Shown here piece by piece: positions 15,113 to 23,372 of a stretch of DNA of 27,730 bases. A program made the position numbers and the translations under genes. The notes under the pieces are model-generated. The model made no database searches, had not been told where the DNA came from, and saw only the letters and a program-made list of their open reading frames with translations. The stretch comes from Gammaproteobacteria bacterium. GTDB taxonomy: Bacteria; Pseudomonadota; Gammaproteobacteria; Pseudomonadales; Azotimanducaceae_A. Where the stretch lies: positions 21,691-49,420 of the forward strand of contig DUAT01000057.1 of assembly GCA_012960755.1 (NCBI GenBank), in the 5' to 3' direction. Numbering within the stretch: position 1 is the first letter of the stretch; the number at the start of each line of letters is the position of its first letter.

Positions 15113-16120
15113 TGAAACAACAATCGGTTCAACTTCGAGCGTGACGTTGAACCGATTTTTTACTGCTTCAATCACCTTGTCCGCCAGTAGTATGACATCC
15201 TGCCCTGTTGCTGTTCCTTGATTGACAATAACCAGTGCATGCTGGCGTGATACCTCTGCAGCGCCCTTCGTCATGCCTTTTAGACCCGCTTTGTCGATCA
15301 ATGCCGCCGCTGATACCTTATGGATGCCACCGTCCATTACCCGTGAATTCAGGGTATCGTCCCGGGCGCGTAAATCATTCCATTGTTCTGCCGAAATTTC
15401 CGGGTTCTTAAAAAAACTGCCAACATTGCCAATCTTCTCCGGATCCGGGAGCTTGTTCAACCTAATGGCAATGACGGCATCCCGTACATCCATAGCACTG
15501 ACCTGTCCTGTAGCCTGAGCCGAAAAACGTTGCTGCAGATCTGCATATTCAAGTACCGGGCAGAACTCGCCATCCAGACCCAGGGTGATCGAGGTGATTA
15601 TTAATTGATCGCGAAGCCCATGCTTAAAAATGCTGTCGCGATACGAGAACTGGCATTGGGTTTTATCAAGCACTAATGATTCGCCGCTTGCTTTATCAAC
15701 AGCCGATAGTTGCATAAAACGATCCGATAGCTCTACGCCGTATGCACCTATATTCTGAATTGGGGCAGCGCCGACGAGACCGGGAATGAGTGAAAGGTTC
15801 TCCAGTCCATAAAGACCCTGCTCGATTGTCAGTTCCACAAACTCATGCCAGTTTTCACCAGCCATTGCAGTCACTTGGTGACCGGAAAACTCACAACCAG
15901 TGATTTCCATGGAAATCACCAGAACATCAAGATTCCTCGCCAGGACAATGTTGCTCCCTCCTCCCAGGATAAAGGTATCCAATCCATGGTTACGCGCGTA
16001 TGCGAGGGCATCTTTCAATTCTATCTCGGACCTGACCCGACAATAGCGGAGAGCTTTAACGTCGAGGCCAAGGGTATTTCGATTTCGAAGTGAAACATTC
16101 TCTTCAACAACTAGTGTCAC
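15110..16120 (-). CDS. murB: UDP-N-acetylenolpyruvoylglucosamine reductase
   Basis: MurB is the FAD/NADPH enzyme that makes UDP-N-acetylmuramic acid for peptidoglycan. The 336-residue protein is a type I MurB. It has NTLGLDVKAL, the FAD motif LGGGSNIVL, PGLVGAAPIQNIGAYGVEL and Tyr160-Arg161 in FSYRDSIFK. The proton-donor Ser235 lies in GNVGSFFKNP and a Glu331 near the C-terminus fits the catalytic Glu. AALIDKAGLKG is also typical. The start is GTG 16120; no ATG fits the conserved N-terminus. It converges with rne. In Pseudomonas, murB follows kdsB directly or with one phosphatase gene between; here a plus-strand dehydrogenase intervenes. Confidence 0.96.
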   Translation of the reverse strand: MTLVVEENVSLRNRNTLGLDVKALRYCRVRSEIELKDALAYARNHGLDTFILGGGSNIVLARNLDVLVISMEITGCEFSGHQVTAMAGENWHEFVELTIEQGLYGLENLSLIPGLVGAAPIQNIGAYGVELSDRFMQLSAVDKASGESLVLDKTQCQFSYRDSIFKHGLRDQLIITSITLGLDGEFCPVLEYADLQQRFSAQATGQVSAMDVRDAVIAIRLNKLPDPEKIGNVGSFFKNPEISAEQWNDLRARDDTLNSRVMDGGIHKVSAAALIDKAGLKGMTKGAAEVSRQHALVIVNQGTATGQDVILLADKVIEAVKNRFNVTLEVEPIVVS

Positions 16121-16148
16121 GTCTCAACTGCCCAGCTTGGAAAATTAG

Positions 16149-16154
16149 AGTATA
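16149..16154 (-). promoter_or_regulatory. Possible -10 element of murB
   Basis: Minus-strand TATACT (five of six consensus bases) lies 28 bases before the murB GTG. No clear -35 lies 16-18 bases upstream. Confidence 0.3.
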
Positions 16155-16235
16155 ACCAGTTCCGGACAAGAACTAAGAAATCTCTGGCCAAGCCAATCCC
16201 GAACTCTATTTCATGCAGCGAAGGAACGGGCAAGG

Positions 16236-16241
16236 TATAAT
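16236..16241 (+). promoter_or_regulatory. Possible -10 element of the dehydrogenase gene
   Basis: A perfect TATAAT lies 35 bases upstream of the ATG at 16277. The -35 position has no good match, so activation or another element may be needed. Confidence 0.35.
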
Positions 16242-16276
16242 TCCGGCCGGTTTTTTACCCACGTATTGAGAACATT

Positions 16277-17047
16277 ATGGATTTAGAGAAAAAGGTAGCT
16301 TTTATCACGGGTGCAGCATCCGGTTTGGGATTTGCAACAGCAGAAAATTTTATCAAGGCCGGTGCCAGGGTCTGCATATTTGACCTAAACGCAGAAAATG
16401 CCGAAAAAGCCGCAGCCACTTTAGGTGAAAATGCGACTTTCGCCGCTGGAGACGTCGCCGACGAGGATGCCGTTGCAGCGGGTATTGCCAAAGCCGTTGA
16501 TACGTTCGGAGCCATTCACGTTAATGTGAACAGCGCGGGGATCGGCGCGGCAGCTAGAACCCTGGGCAAGGATGGGCCCATGCCTCTCAAGACCTTTGAG
16601 TTCATTTTGCGCGTCAACCTGGTTGGCACATTCAACGTCTTACGTTTGTGTACCGAGGTAATGGCCAAAAACGAACCGGTAACCGATGATGGTGAACGGG
16701 GGGTCATTATTAATGTCGCGTCCGTGGCTGCTTTTGACGGTCAAATTGGCCAGGCAGCCTACAGCGCCAGTAAAGGTGGCGTGGCTGGCATGACGTTGCC
16801 GATTGCTCGCGACCTGGTAAAGCAAGGCATTCGAGTTGCGACAATTGCACCTGGCATTTTTGAAACCCCGATGATGCAATTTGCGCCGCCCCAGGTCAGG
16901 GAGCCTTTGATTGAGATGACTCAGTTTCCCAAAAGATTAGGGAAACCGGAAGAATTTGCCCAAACCGCGGCTTTCATCGTGACCTGCGGTTACATCAATG
17001 GCGAAACCATTCGCCTGGATAGTGGCATACGAATGCAGCCCCGATAG
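16277..17047 (+). CDS. Short-chain dehydrogenase, 3-hydroxyacyl-CoA dehydrogenase type 2-like
   Basis: This 256-residue cytoplasmic NAD(P)-dependent oxidoreductase has the glycine motif TGAASGLG (11-18), and NSAG (95-98) in place of NNAG. The catalytic set is Ser149, Tyr162 and Lys166 (AAYSASKGG). The segments SVAAFDGQIGQAAYSASKGG and MTLPIARDL followed by GIRVATIAPGIF strongly resemble the HSD10 / 3-hydroxy-2-methylbutyryl-CoA dehydrogenase group, which acts in isoleucine and fatty-acid breakdown. An Asp at position 36 (IFDLN), after the second strand, suggests NAD preference. It stands alone on the plus strand between murB and kdsB, with its own possible promoter, breaking a conserved envelope-gene neighbourhood. 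The exact substrate cannot be read from the sequence. Confidence 0.88.
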   Translation: MDLEKKVAFITGAASGLGFATAENFIKAGARVCIFDLNAENAEKAAATLGENATFAAGDVADEDAVAAGIAKAVDTFGAIHVNVNSAGIGAAARTLGKDGPMPLKTFEFILRVNLVGTFNVLRLCTEVMAKNEPVTDDGERGVIINVASVAAFDGQIGQAAYSASKGGVAGMTLPIARDLVKQGIRVATIAPGIFETPMMQFAPPQVREPLIEMTQFPKRLGKPEEFAQTAAFIVTCGYINGETIRLDSGIRMQPR

Positions 17048-17058
17048 GGAATCTCTGA

Positions 17059-17847
17059 TTAAGGTCGGTATGTCGCATCACTGTTTCCGGGGTTTATACC
17101 GGATTCAATCACCTCCCGGGTTCGTAGCAGGTCTTTTTCTGTATCGATGCCGGGAGGAATCTGTTCAATAGCCTGGTCCACATGAACCTTAATACCTTGC
17201 CTAATCGCTCTGAGCTGTTCCAGCTTTTCCGTTTGTTCAATCACATCCGCAGGCCAGGTTACGAACTTGTTAAGTAACGACACTCGATAGGCGTAAATGC
17301 CGATGTGTCGCTTGTGCTGGTTTAATGACCCGTCCCATTTGTCAGGAAAGCTCTCTCGATCCCAGGGAATGGGCGCACGACTAAAATACAAGGCAATATC
17401 ATTCTCATCGGTTACCACCTTGACGATATTCGGATCCAGTACATCTTCCAAACTCTCGATAGACTCACACAGGGTTGCCATTGGAACCTGGTGTAGTTGC
17501 AGGTTGTCCGCGACCTGATTAATGACCGCCGGTGGAATCAGGGGCTCATCTCCCTGAACATTGACGATGACTGCGGAATCCTCCATTAATTGCCGACGCG
17601 TCACCTCCTGAATACGATCCGTACCTGAGTGGTGATCCACCGATGTCATGCAACTCTGGCCACCAAATGCACTGACAACGTCAGCGATTCTCTGGTCATC
17701 AGTTGCAACGACTACCTGGGTGGCTGCGCTCTTACACGCCTGTTCGTAGACCCGCTGGATCATCGGCTTACCGGCAATGTCGAGCAGCGCCTTGCGAGGT
17801 AATCGCCGGGACCCATATCTTGCTGGGATAATGACCGTAAATTCCAC
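17059..17847 (-). CDS. kdsB: 3-deoxy-manno-octulosonate cytidylyltransferase
   Basis: KdsB couples Kdo to CMP, activating it for addition to lipid A. The 262-residue protein begins MEFTVIIPARYGSRRLPRKAL, the nucleotide-binding N-terminus of the family. It contains KPMIQRVYEQA, VVATDD, the CMTSVDHHSGTDRI motif, VNVQGDEPLIPP, YFSRAPIPWDR and HIGIYAYR. The start is GTG 17847, which shares one base with the ycaR stop codon (TAGTG), so the two are translationally coupled. It is the last gene of the exbB-to-kdsB block. Confidence 0.97.
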   Translation of the reverse strand: MEFTVIIPARYGSRRLPRKALLDIAGKPMIQRVYEQACKSAATQVVVATDDQRIADVVSAFGGQSCMTSVDHHSGTDRIQEVTRRQLMEDSAVIVNVQGDEPLIPPAVINQVADNLQLHQVPMATLCESIESLEDVLDPNIVKVVTDENDIALYFSRAPIPWDRESFPDKWDGSLNQHKRHIGIYAYRVSLLNKFVTWPADVIEQTEKLEQLRAIRQGIKVHVDQAIEQIPPGIDTEKDLLRTREVIESGINPGNSDATYRP

Positions 17848-18038
17848 TAACGGTCCAATTTTTCATCAGTGGTCAACGTACGTGCCTCTGAATCCAGCAT
17901 GACTGGAATGTCATCTTTTATGGGGTATGCCAGCCCATCGGCGAAACACCAGAGTTCCTGAGCCTCTTTCATGTATTCGAGGTTGCCCTTGCATATGGGA
18001 CAAACCAAAATCGCGATTAACTTATTGTCGATTGCCAC
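17847..18038 (-). CDS. ycaR: Trm112-like zinc-ribbon protein YcaR
   Basis: This small 63-residue protein of the Trm112/YcaR family is found in most gammaproteobacteria between lpxK and kdsB; its bacterial role is undefined. From GTG 18038 it starts MAIDNKLIAILVCPICKGNLEY. CPIC is the first metal-knuckle half; ELWCFADGLAYPIKDDIPVML and the SEARTLT tail are family-typical. A GTG four codons further upstream (18050) is possible, but the AGGAAG site and E. coli alignment favour 18038. Its stop overlaps the kdsB start by one base. Confidence 0.9.
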   Translation of the reverse strand: MAIDNKLIAILVCPICKGNLEYMKEAQELWCFADGLAYPIKDDIPVMLDSEARTLTTDEKLDR

Positions 18039-18093
18039 CTTCTTCCTCACCCTTCCTTACAAATTATTGTTAACAACGATTATCAGAGGTTCT

Positions 18094-20976
18094 TTAGACA
18101 ACGTTGACTATTCCAGCTTTTTTCATGACTGCTGGTAAAAACTCGTCTGAGATCTCAACATCAACCGTCAAATACCAGAAATTGTCATGTATTACCCTGG
18201 GGTTCAGCAGTCGACACTTGGTGGCATCCTTTTCCGTCATAACGACGGGTAAGTAGTCCCCAAAGTTGAGGTCTGTTAATTCAAAGCGATGATGATCCTC
18301 AAACTTGTGTTCAATCACCCGAAATCCACTTGCTCGCAAAGAATCAAAAAATCTGTCCGGATTGCCTATGGCTGCAATACCATGGATTGTGTTCTCGGAA
18401 AGCTCATCTTCGACGGGTTGATCCGTCGACAGGTTAACAAGGAGCTTTGGCACCATTTTCATTTCCATGGACTGGCAGTTGAGCCGGAGATTTTCCGGAC
18501 CGTTAACAACTACAATATCCACTTCCTGCAGTCTCGATGCTGGTTCCCTTAGTGGTCCGGCAGGTAAGCATAACCCATTACCCAGCCCTTTGCGGGCATC
18601 TACCACTGCGATTTCAACCTCCCGTTCCAATGCATAATGCTGCAGGCCATCATCGGAAATCACGACATCGCATCCGTAGATCGCCAATAATCGACGAACT
18701 GCTGCCGGGCGATCCGGGTCAACCACAACGGGACAGCCGGTTTTTCTCGCCAGCATCACTGCCTCGTCCCCAGCAATCATCGGATCAGTCTGAGCCGTCA
18801 CCTCACAGGGATAGTCCGGTGCCCGACCGCCATAACCACGACTGACAATTCCGGGTTTAGAACCCACTCTGCTGAGCTGCTCTGCCAACCAGCCCACCAG
18901 AGGTGACTTGCCGGTACCCCCGACATTGATGTTACCCACCACGATCACGGGTACTGGGGCCTTCCAGGAATTTGTCGTTCTTCTTCTAAGCCATGCGATA
19001 GCTGAAAAAATGATGGACAAGGGCGCCATCAGTTGCACCCAGCTCCTTCTCGAATACCAGCCGTTGACGAGTGGATTAAAACCTTCGAAAAGAAAACGGG
19101 AACCAGCACCGTTGTTTACTGGAACGGGCGTAAACCGAAGCTGTTCGGTAACAGGTGGTGGAGGCTTTTCCGAGTCTTGCTGGTAATTATGCAGGCTCGC
19201 GTAGTGTTGCTTTTTTTGCATCAGCTCAACGTGAGTGCCCTGCTCGACGATCTCCCCTTGATCAATAACCAGGATTCGATCTGCTTTCTCGATCGTCGAC
19301 AGGCGATGGGCAATAACAATCGTGGTTCGGCCAACGCTAACCGCTTCCAACGCTGACTGGATGTAACGTTCGGATTCAGAATCCAATGCAGATGTTGCCT
19401 CATCCAGAATCAACACCGGCGCATCCTTTAGAAATGCCCGAGCAATAGCCAGGCGCTGTCTCTGTCCGCCGGACAAGAGAACACCATCATCTCCTACAAC
19501 CGTCTCTAAACCATTTTCCAGTGCTTCGATAAAGGACCAGGCATAGGCTTTTTCTGCAGCCTTTTTTATATCCGCTTCACTGGCATTGCGAAGCGCACCA
19601 TAAGCGATATTCTTCGCCACCGTGTCATTAAACAAGTTGACATTTTGGGTCACAATCGCCAGTTGCTGCCGTAAGCTGGAAAGCTTGATCTCATTAATGG
19701 GTTCATCATCCAGCAGAATCATGCCTGAATCTGGGGTATAAAATCTCGATATCAGACTGGCTAGGGTGCTTTTACCGCTACCGGACCGGCCAACTAATGC
19801 GATGGTTTCTCCCGGCTCAGCGATAAAGCTCAAATTCTTTAACACCGCTGCGTCGGCTTTATCGTAGGCGAAGTTCACGGATCGAAATTCCAGTTTACCC
19901 TTCACCGAGACCAGTGTTTTTGTACCTTTATCGATCTCCGGTTCTTCGTCGAACAGCTCGAAGATATTTTCTGCTGCAGCCAATCCTTTCTGGACTGTGG
20001 AGTTTACTTCGGACAATTGGCGAATTGGTTTGGCCAACAAACCGCCCGTGACGATAAAGGCGACGACATCTCCCGCGCTCATACTTGACAACAAGCCGGG
20101 GTCGAGCGCCAACCAGACCAAACCGGCGAGAGCGCATGAAGTGAGCAATTGGATAACCGGCGTCGCTATTGCGGAGGTCACCACCATTTTCATCGACTGA
20201 CGGCGGTTGTTATTGCTGACCCCGTCAAAACGCTGTCGCTCGTATTCAGCGCCACCGAAGGTTCTGACTTCCTTGTATCCCTGGATCGTTTCAGAGGCAA
20301 CATGGGTCACATCTCCCATGGAATCCTGAATTCGAGTACTAATAAGACGAAATCGTTTTCCTGCATATCCTACCAGTAGCGCGATAAAGGGCCCCACGGC
20401 GATGAAGATGAAGGTCAGCTTCCAATTCAGGTAAAACAGATAGCCCAGATAGGCGATAACGGTAAATCCTTCACGGACAATCACTTTTACCGCATCGATC
20501 GCTGCTCCTGTCACCTGGGTGACATGAAACGTCAGCCTGGCAACAAGATGTCCCATTGAATTCTTGTCGTAGAAGCGACTCGGCAAAACGAGCAAATGCT
20601 CAAACAGTTCGAGTCGTAACCTGTGAACCAACTGGGTACCGACATAGGCAATAAAGTAATTGCCGATGAAAGTACCCATACCCCGGGTGATGGTAATCAG
20701 GATGATCAATATAGGCATGACCGTTCTGTTAAGTTCATCGGTATCACCAAACAAATCCCTCAAATAGGCCGCTAACTGCGTACCTGCCAGAGGGTCATTA
20801 CCCCCCAGGGAATCAACGATATAACCAATCAGTTGGGCGAAGCCAACATTGGATATTGAGTAAAGCGCAAAACCAATCACACTGAGCAAAAAGGCAAGCC
20901 AGTAGGGAATCACATAGGCCAGCAACCGACCATAGATTTGCACATCGGTAGATTTCGATTCAGGAATCTTGATCAC
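18094..20976 (-). CDS. msbA-lpxK: Fused lipid A flippase MsbA and lipid A 4'-kinase LpxK
   Basis: One uninterrupted frame of 960 residues joins two enzymes that are separate in E. coli. The N-terminal part (about 1-595) is a complete MsbA half-transporter. It has a six-helix membrane domain, Walker A GRSGSGKST (396-404), signature LSGGQ (501-505), Walker B LILDEATSALD (about 522-532) and H-loop IAHRLS. A Pro-rich linker of about 35 residues (EKPPPPVTEQ..) follows. The C-terminal part (about 630-960) is LpxK: WYSRRSW and LRRR, Walker A GNINVGGTGKSP (681-692), SRGYGGR, SDDGLQHYALERE, EDHHRFELTD and MTEKDATKC. The kinase adds the 4'-phosphate to the lipid A disaccharide; the transporter flips lipid A-core. 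The start is probably GTG 20976, overlapping exbD by 17 bases; ATG 21030 is possible. Confidence 0.93.
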   Translation of the reverse strand: MIKIPESKSTDVQIYGRLLAYVIPYWLAFLLSVIGFALYSISNVGFAQLIGYIVDSLGGNDPLAGTQLAAYLRDLFGDTDELNRTVMPILIILITITRGMGTFIGNYFIAYVGTQLVHRLRLELFEHLLVLPSRFYDKNSMGHLVARLTFHVTQVTGAAIDAVKVIVREGFTVIAYLGYLFYLNWKLTFIFIAVGPFIALLVGYAGKRFRLISTRIQDSMGDVTHVASETIQGYKEVRTFGGAEYERQRFDGVSNNNRRQSMKMVVTSAIATPVIQLLTSCALAGLVWLALDPGLLSSMSAGDVVAFIVTGGLLAKPIRQLSEVNSTVQKGLAAAENIFELFDEEPEIDKGTKTLVSVKGKLEFRSVNFAYDKADAAVLKNLSFIAEPGETIALVGRSGSGKSTLASLISRFYTPDSGMILLDDEPINEIKLSSLRQQLAIVTQNVNLFNDTVAKNIAYGALRNASEADIKKAAEKAYAWSFIEALENGLETVVGDDGVLLSGGQRQRLAIARAFLKDAPVLILDEATSALDSESERYIQSALEAVSVGRTTIVIAHRLSTIEKADRILVIDQGEIVEQGTHVELMQKKQHYASLHNYQQDSEKPPPPVTEQLRFTPVPVNNGAGSRFLFEGFNPLVNGWYSRRSWVQLMAPLSIIFSAIAWLRRRTTNSWKAPVPVIVVGNINVGGTGKSPLVGWLAEQLSRVGSKPGIVSRGYGGRAPDYPCEVTAQTDPMIAGDEAVMLARKTGCPVVVDPDRPAAVRRLLAIYGCDVVISDDGLQHYALEREVEIAVVDARKGLGNGLCLPAGPLREPASRLQEVDIVVVNGPENLRLNCQSMEMKMVPKLLVNLSTDQPVEDELSENTIHGIAAIGNPDRFFDSLRASGFRVIEHKFEDHHRFELTDLNFGDYLPVVMTEKDATKCRLLNPRVIHDNFWYLTVDVEISDEFLPAVMKKAGIVNVV

Positions 20977-21385
20977 CACTGTTTCTGGTCGTAATACTGA
21001 GACGAACAAAACCCAGTTGACCTGCAGCATCCATTGCCCGTACCACAGACTGATGAGGTGTCGCTGAGTCGGCTGTGATTATCAGGGGTATTGAATTGTC
21101 TCCTGCACTGACTTTTTCGATTGCCCTTTTCAGAGTTTCCAGCTCATTGTTCACCAGTACAACCTCATTCACCGCATACTCACCCAGACGGGTGATGGTA
21201 ACTTCAACTTGTTTCTCACTGACGCGGGATGGATCTGCGTTCGCTTCGGGTAAATCAATGGTGAGTTGCGTGTTTTTCGTGAAGGTTGTCGACACCATAA
21301 AAAATATCAGCAGTAAAAACACGACATCAATCAAGGGGGTCAGGTTTACCTCGACTTCCGGGCGTTTTCGTCGGGCAAACTTCAT
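20960..21385 (-). CDS. exbD: ExbD/TolR-family proton-channel subunit
   Basis: This is a 141-residue inner-membrane protein with one N-terminal helix. It starts MKFARRKRPEVEVNLTPLID, and the conserved Asp lies in TPLIDVVFLLLIFFMVS, the proton-conducting residue in this family. The periplasmic part holds LTIDLPEAN and a typical C-terminal peptidoglycan- or partner-binding fold. It follows exbB and overlaps the start of msbA-lpxK. No tonB is next to it. In many gammaproteobacteria this exbB-exbD pair sits directly upstream of lpxK, so it may energise an envelope process other than TonB-dependent uptake; that role is inferred from context. Confidence 0.92.
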   Translation of the reverse strand: MKFARRKRPEVEVNLTPLIDVVFLLLIFFMVSTTFTKNTQLTIDLPEANADPSRVSEKQVEVTITRLGEYAVNEVVLVNNELETLKRAIEKVSAGDNSIPLIITADSATPHQSVVRAMDAAGQLGFVRLSITTRNSGDQDS

Positions 21386-21442
21386 GGCGCTTGAAATCGG
21401 GTGGGCGCTGTGTGCATTTTTTCGGTTCCGGATAGCAACAAA

Positions 21443-22063
21443 CTACTTTGTTCTGTCAATTCTGTCGTTGTCTAATACTTCGACCAGCTTCAACGCCTCC
21501 TGCTCCATGCTGATGACGAGTTCGTCGACCCTTCTTTGAAAAAACCGATAAAAAAACAAACTCGGAATCGCGACCGTTAAACCTGCGGCAGTCGTTATCA
21601 GTGCTTCTGAAATACCGCCCGCCAACACAGCGGCATTGCCTGTGCCTTCCAATCGAATTGCCGTAAATACTTTGATCATTCCGATTACCGTACCCAACAA
21701 CCCAAGCAAGGGCGTAATTGCAGCCACCGTTCCCAATGTGTTGAGGTAGCGCTCCATCTCGTGGACCACCTGATTTGCAATCTCTTCGATTGCTTCTTTC
21801 ATCTGTTCACGACCACGGCGGTGGTTTGATATTCCAGCGGCCAGGATCTGGCCCAATGGGGAACCAACCCTAAGCTCCCTGAGCCTATGGTTGTCCATAT
21901 CGTTGTTTTTGATCCAGTTCCAGACTTGTGACAGGAGGTTTCTCGGGACTATCTGCGTAGTCCGCAGAGTCCAGAACCGTTCAACACAAATTGCAGCCGC
22001 AATCACCGAGCACACCAGGATCGGGATCATTAACCACCCGCCTGCCTGAACCAACTCAAACAC
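21443..22063 (-). CDS. exbB: ExbB/TolQ-family proton-channel subunit
   Basis: This inner-membrane protein of 206 residues has three predicted membrane helices: one near the N-terminus (WLMIPILVCSVIAAAICVE) and two in the second half (NTLGTVAAITPLLGLLGTVIGM and the SEALITTAAGLTVAIPSLFF region). These match the MotA/TolQ/ExbB fold, which forms a pentamer around ExbD. I chose GTG 22063 (MFELVQAGGW) because it aligns with Pseudomonas homologues and has GGAG nine bases upstream; a TTG five codons further upstream (22078) lacks a ribosome site. It is the first gene of the exbB-exbD-msbA/lpxK-ycaR-kdsB block. Confidence 0.92.
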   Translation of the reverse strand: MFELVQAGGWLMIPILVCSVIAAAICVERFWTLRTTQIVPRNLLSQVWNWIKNNDMDNHRLRELRVGSPLGQILAAGISNHRRGREQMKEAIEEIANQVVHEMERYLNTLGTVAAITPLLGLLGTVIGMIKVFTAIRLEGTGNAAVLAGGISEALITTAAGLTVAIPSLFFYRFFQRRVDELVISMEQEALKLVEVLDNDRIDRTK

Positions 22064-22161
22064 CGGCTCACTCTCCAAATTTGATTTTTGCTACTCTACC
22101 ACAAATCGAGAATATTGAGATGCACGATTCCTGCTCGCCCAGGGGCAGTTTTTCAATAGAA

Positions 22162-23334
22162 TCAATTGATTCCGAATATGCCTTGCAGGAAGGAATTCAA
22201 GAACCGACCCTCTGGATCAAACTGCGCACGGATCTGGCAGAATCTGTCGAATTGCGGCAGCAGTCGACGCAGATCGGATGCCTGACGCGTATGGATTTTA
22301 CCCCAGTGGGGACGACCATCGTATCGACCAAATACTTCTTCAACTGCAAGGAAAAACGACTCGAAGGGGTATTTTCGACCTTCATGGGCTGAAATTGTCA
22401 CGCTCTCCCGACCCGAGGCAGAACTCAACAGCATGTCATCTTTCTTGAGTGTTCGATACTCAATGGGCCAGCGCACATCGGGAAACTTTGTCTTCATGAG
22501 ATTCCGAATTTCGAGAAAGCAGGCCCAACCGACATCGGCGGGAACTGAAAATTCGATCTCATTGAATTTAATCTCACGGTCTGAGGGAATTATGCGATAG
22601 TTTCGGCCGATGACTTCATTATCATTCAGCTGTACCTCTTCTTCACGATCTGTCATGTTCAGCGTCTTCATCGCGCATGTATCGGAAGCCGGGTCCCAGA
22701 AGAATTCCCAGTGTCGATTCTCTTCAATCAGAGCCTCACGTTGCCCGGCACACTCGTCCACCGATGCGGCCCAGTTCTTCTCGTGCAAATAATAGGCAGG
22801 TAACAGATTAAACGTCGCCTGGGTTATGACGCCCAGGGACCCAAGACTGACCTGAGCTGCTCTGAACAATTCATCATTACCTGAATCGATATCAAGTATG
22901 TGGCCATCGGCACGGGCCATTCGCAACGATGCTAATTGGCTGGGAATATTTTGCAATGTCTGACCCGTGCCGTGGGTACCGGTACTGACTGCACCAGCGA
23001 TGGATTGCCGGTCAATGTCGCCCATATTTTCCATCGACAGGCCATGCTCCCAGAGCACGTCGCCCATCTCATGCAATTTAGTACCCGCCCAGAAGGTTGC
23101 TTGTTGTGTATCTTTGTCGCATTCAACCAACCCTTTCATATTGTCCAGGGAAATCAGAAAGTCATCGGTCCAGAACGGGACAAAGGAATGTGCTGAGCCG
23201 ATCGCCCTGATCTTTCGTCCTGAGGTTGCTGCCATTTCCATTAACAGGCAGAGCTGCTCTTCCGACCCTGGTTGCTCGAATCGTTCTGCAAGATGTTGCT
23301 GACTACCGGACCAGTTGCTCCACTGAATTGCCAT
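22162..23334 (-). CDS. FAD-linked oxidoreductase of the aldonolactone oxidase family
   Basis: This is a 390-residue flavoprotein of the vanillyl-alcohol oxidase fold, in the D-arabinono-1,4-lactone / L-gulono-1,4-lactone oxidase group. The N-terminal FAD domain has KIRAIGSAHSFVPF with His49, the residue that carries covalent FAD in this group. DRQSIAGAVSTGTHGTG follows, then SLGSLGVIT. The C-terminal ALO domain shows WPIEYRTLKKDDMLLS and the conserved PHWGKIH. No signal peptide is seen. The start is ATG 23334, with AAGGAG five bases upstream. It lies 38 bases after mct and is probably in the same transcript. The substrate cannot be assigned; a sugar lactone, alditol or other hydroxy compound is possible. 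Confidence 0.88.
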   Translation of the reverse strand: MAIQWSNWSGSQQHLAERFEQPGSEEQLCLLMEMAATSGRKIRAIGSAHSFVPFWTDDFLISLDNMKGLVECDKDTQQATFWAGTKLHEMGDVLWEHGLSMENMGDIDRQSIAGAVSTGTHGTGQTLQNIPSQLASLRMARADGHILDIDSGNDELFRAAQVSLGSLGVITQATFNLLPAYYLHEKNWAASVDECAGQREALIEENRHWEFFWDPASDTCAMKTLNMTDREEEVQLNDNEVIGRNYRIIPSDREIKFNEIEFSVPADVGWACFLEIRNLMKTKFPDVRWPIEYRTLKKDDMLLSSASGRESVTISAHEGRKYPFESFFLAVEEVFGRYDGRPHWGKIHTRQASDLRRLLPQFDRFCQIRAQFDPEGRFLNSFLQGIFGIN

Positions 23335-23339
23335 AGTGA

Positions 23340-23345
23340 CTCCTT
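23340..23345 (-). promoter_or_regulatory. Ribosome binding site of the flavin oxidase gene
   Basis: AAGGAG on the minus strand lies five bases before ATG 23334. It decides the start against an in-frame ATG seven codons upstream (23355). Confidence 0.8.
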
Positions 23346-23372
23346 GTTTTTGCATTGCTTGCCTGGACAGTC

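Noticed and set aside
16243..16256. CCGGCCGG followed by six T upstream of the dehydrogenase gene, as a terminator
   Set aside because: The palindrome has no room for a loop and the T-run lies between the putative promoter and the ATG; probably coincidence.
20977..21030. ATG 21030 as the msbA-lpxK start
   Set aside because: It would overlap exbD by 71 bases and add residues not matched in other MsbA proteins. Not excluded, but GTG 20976 fits better.
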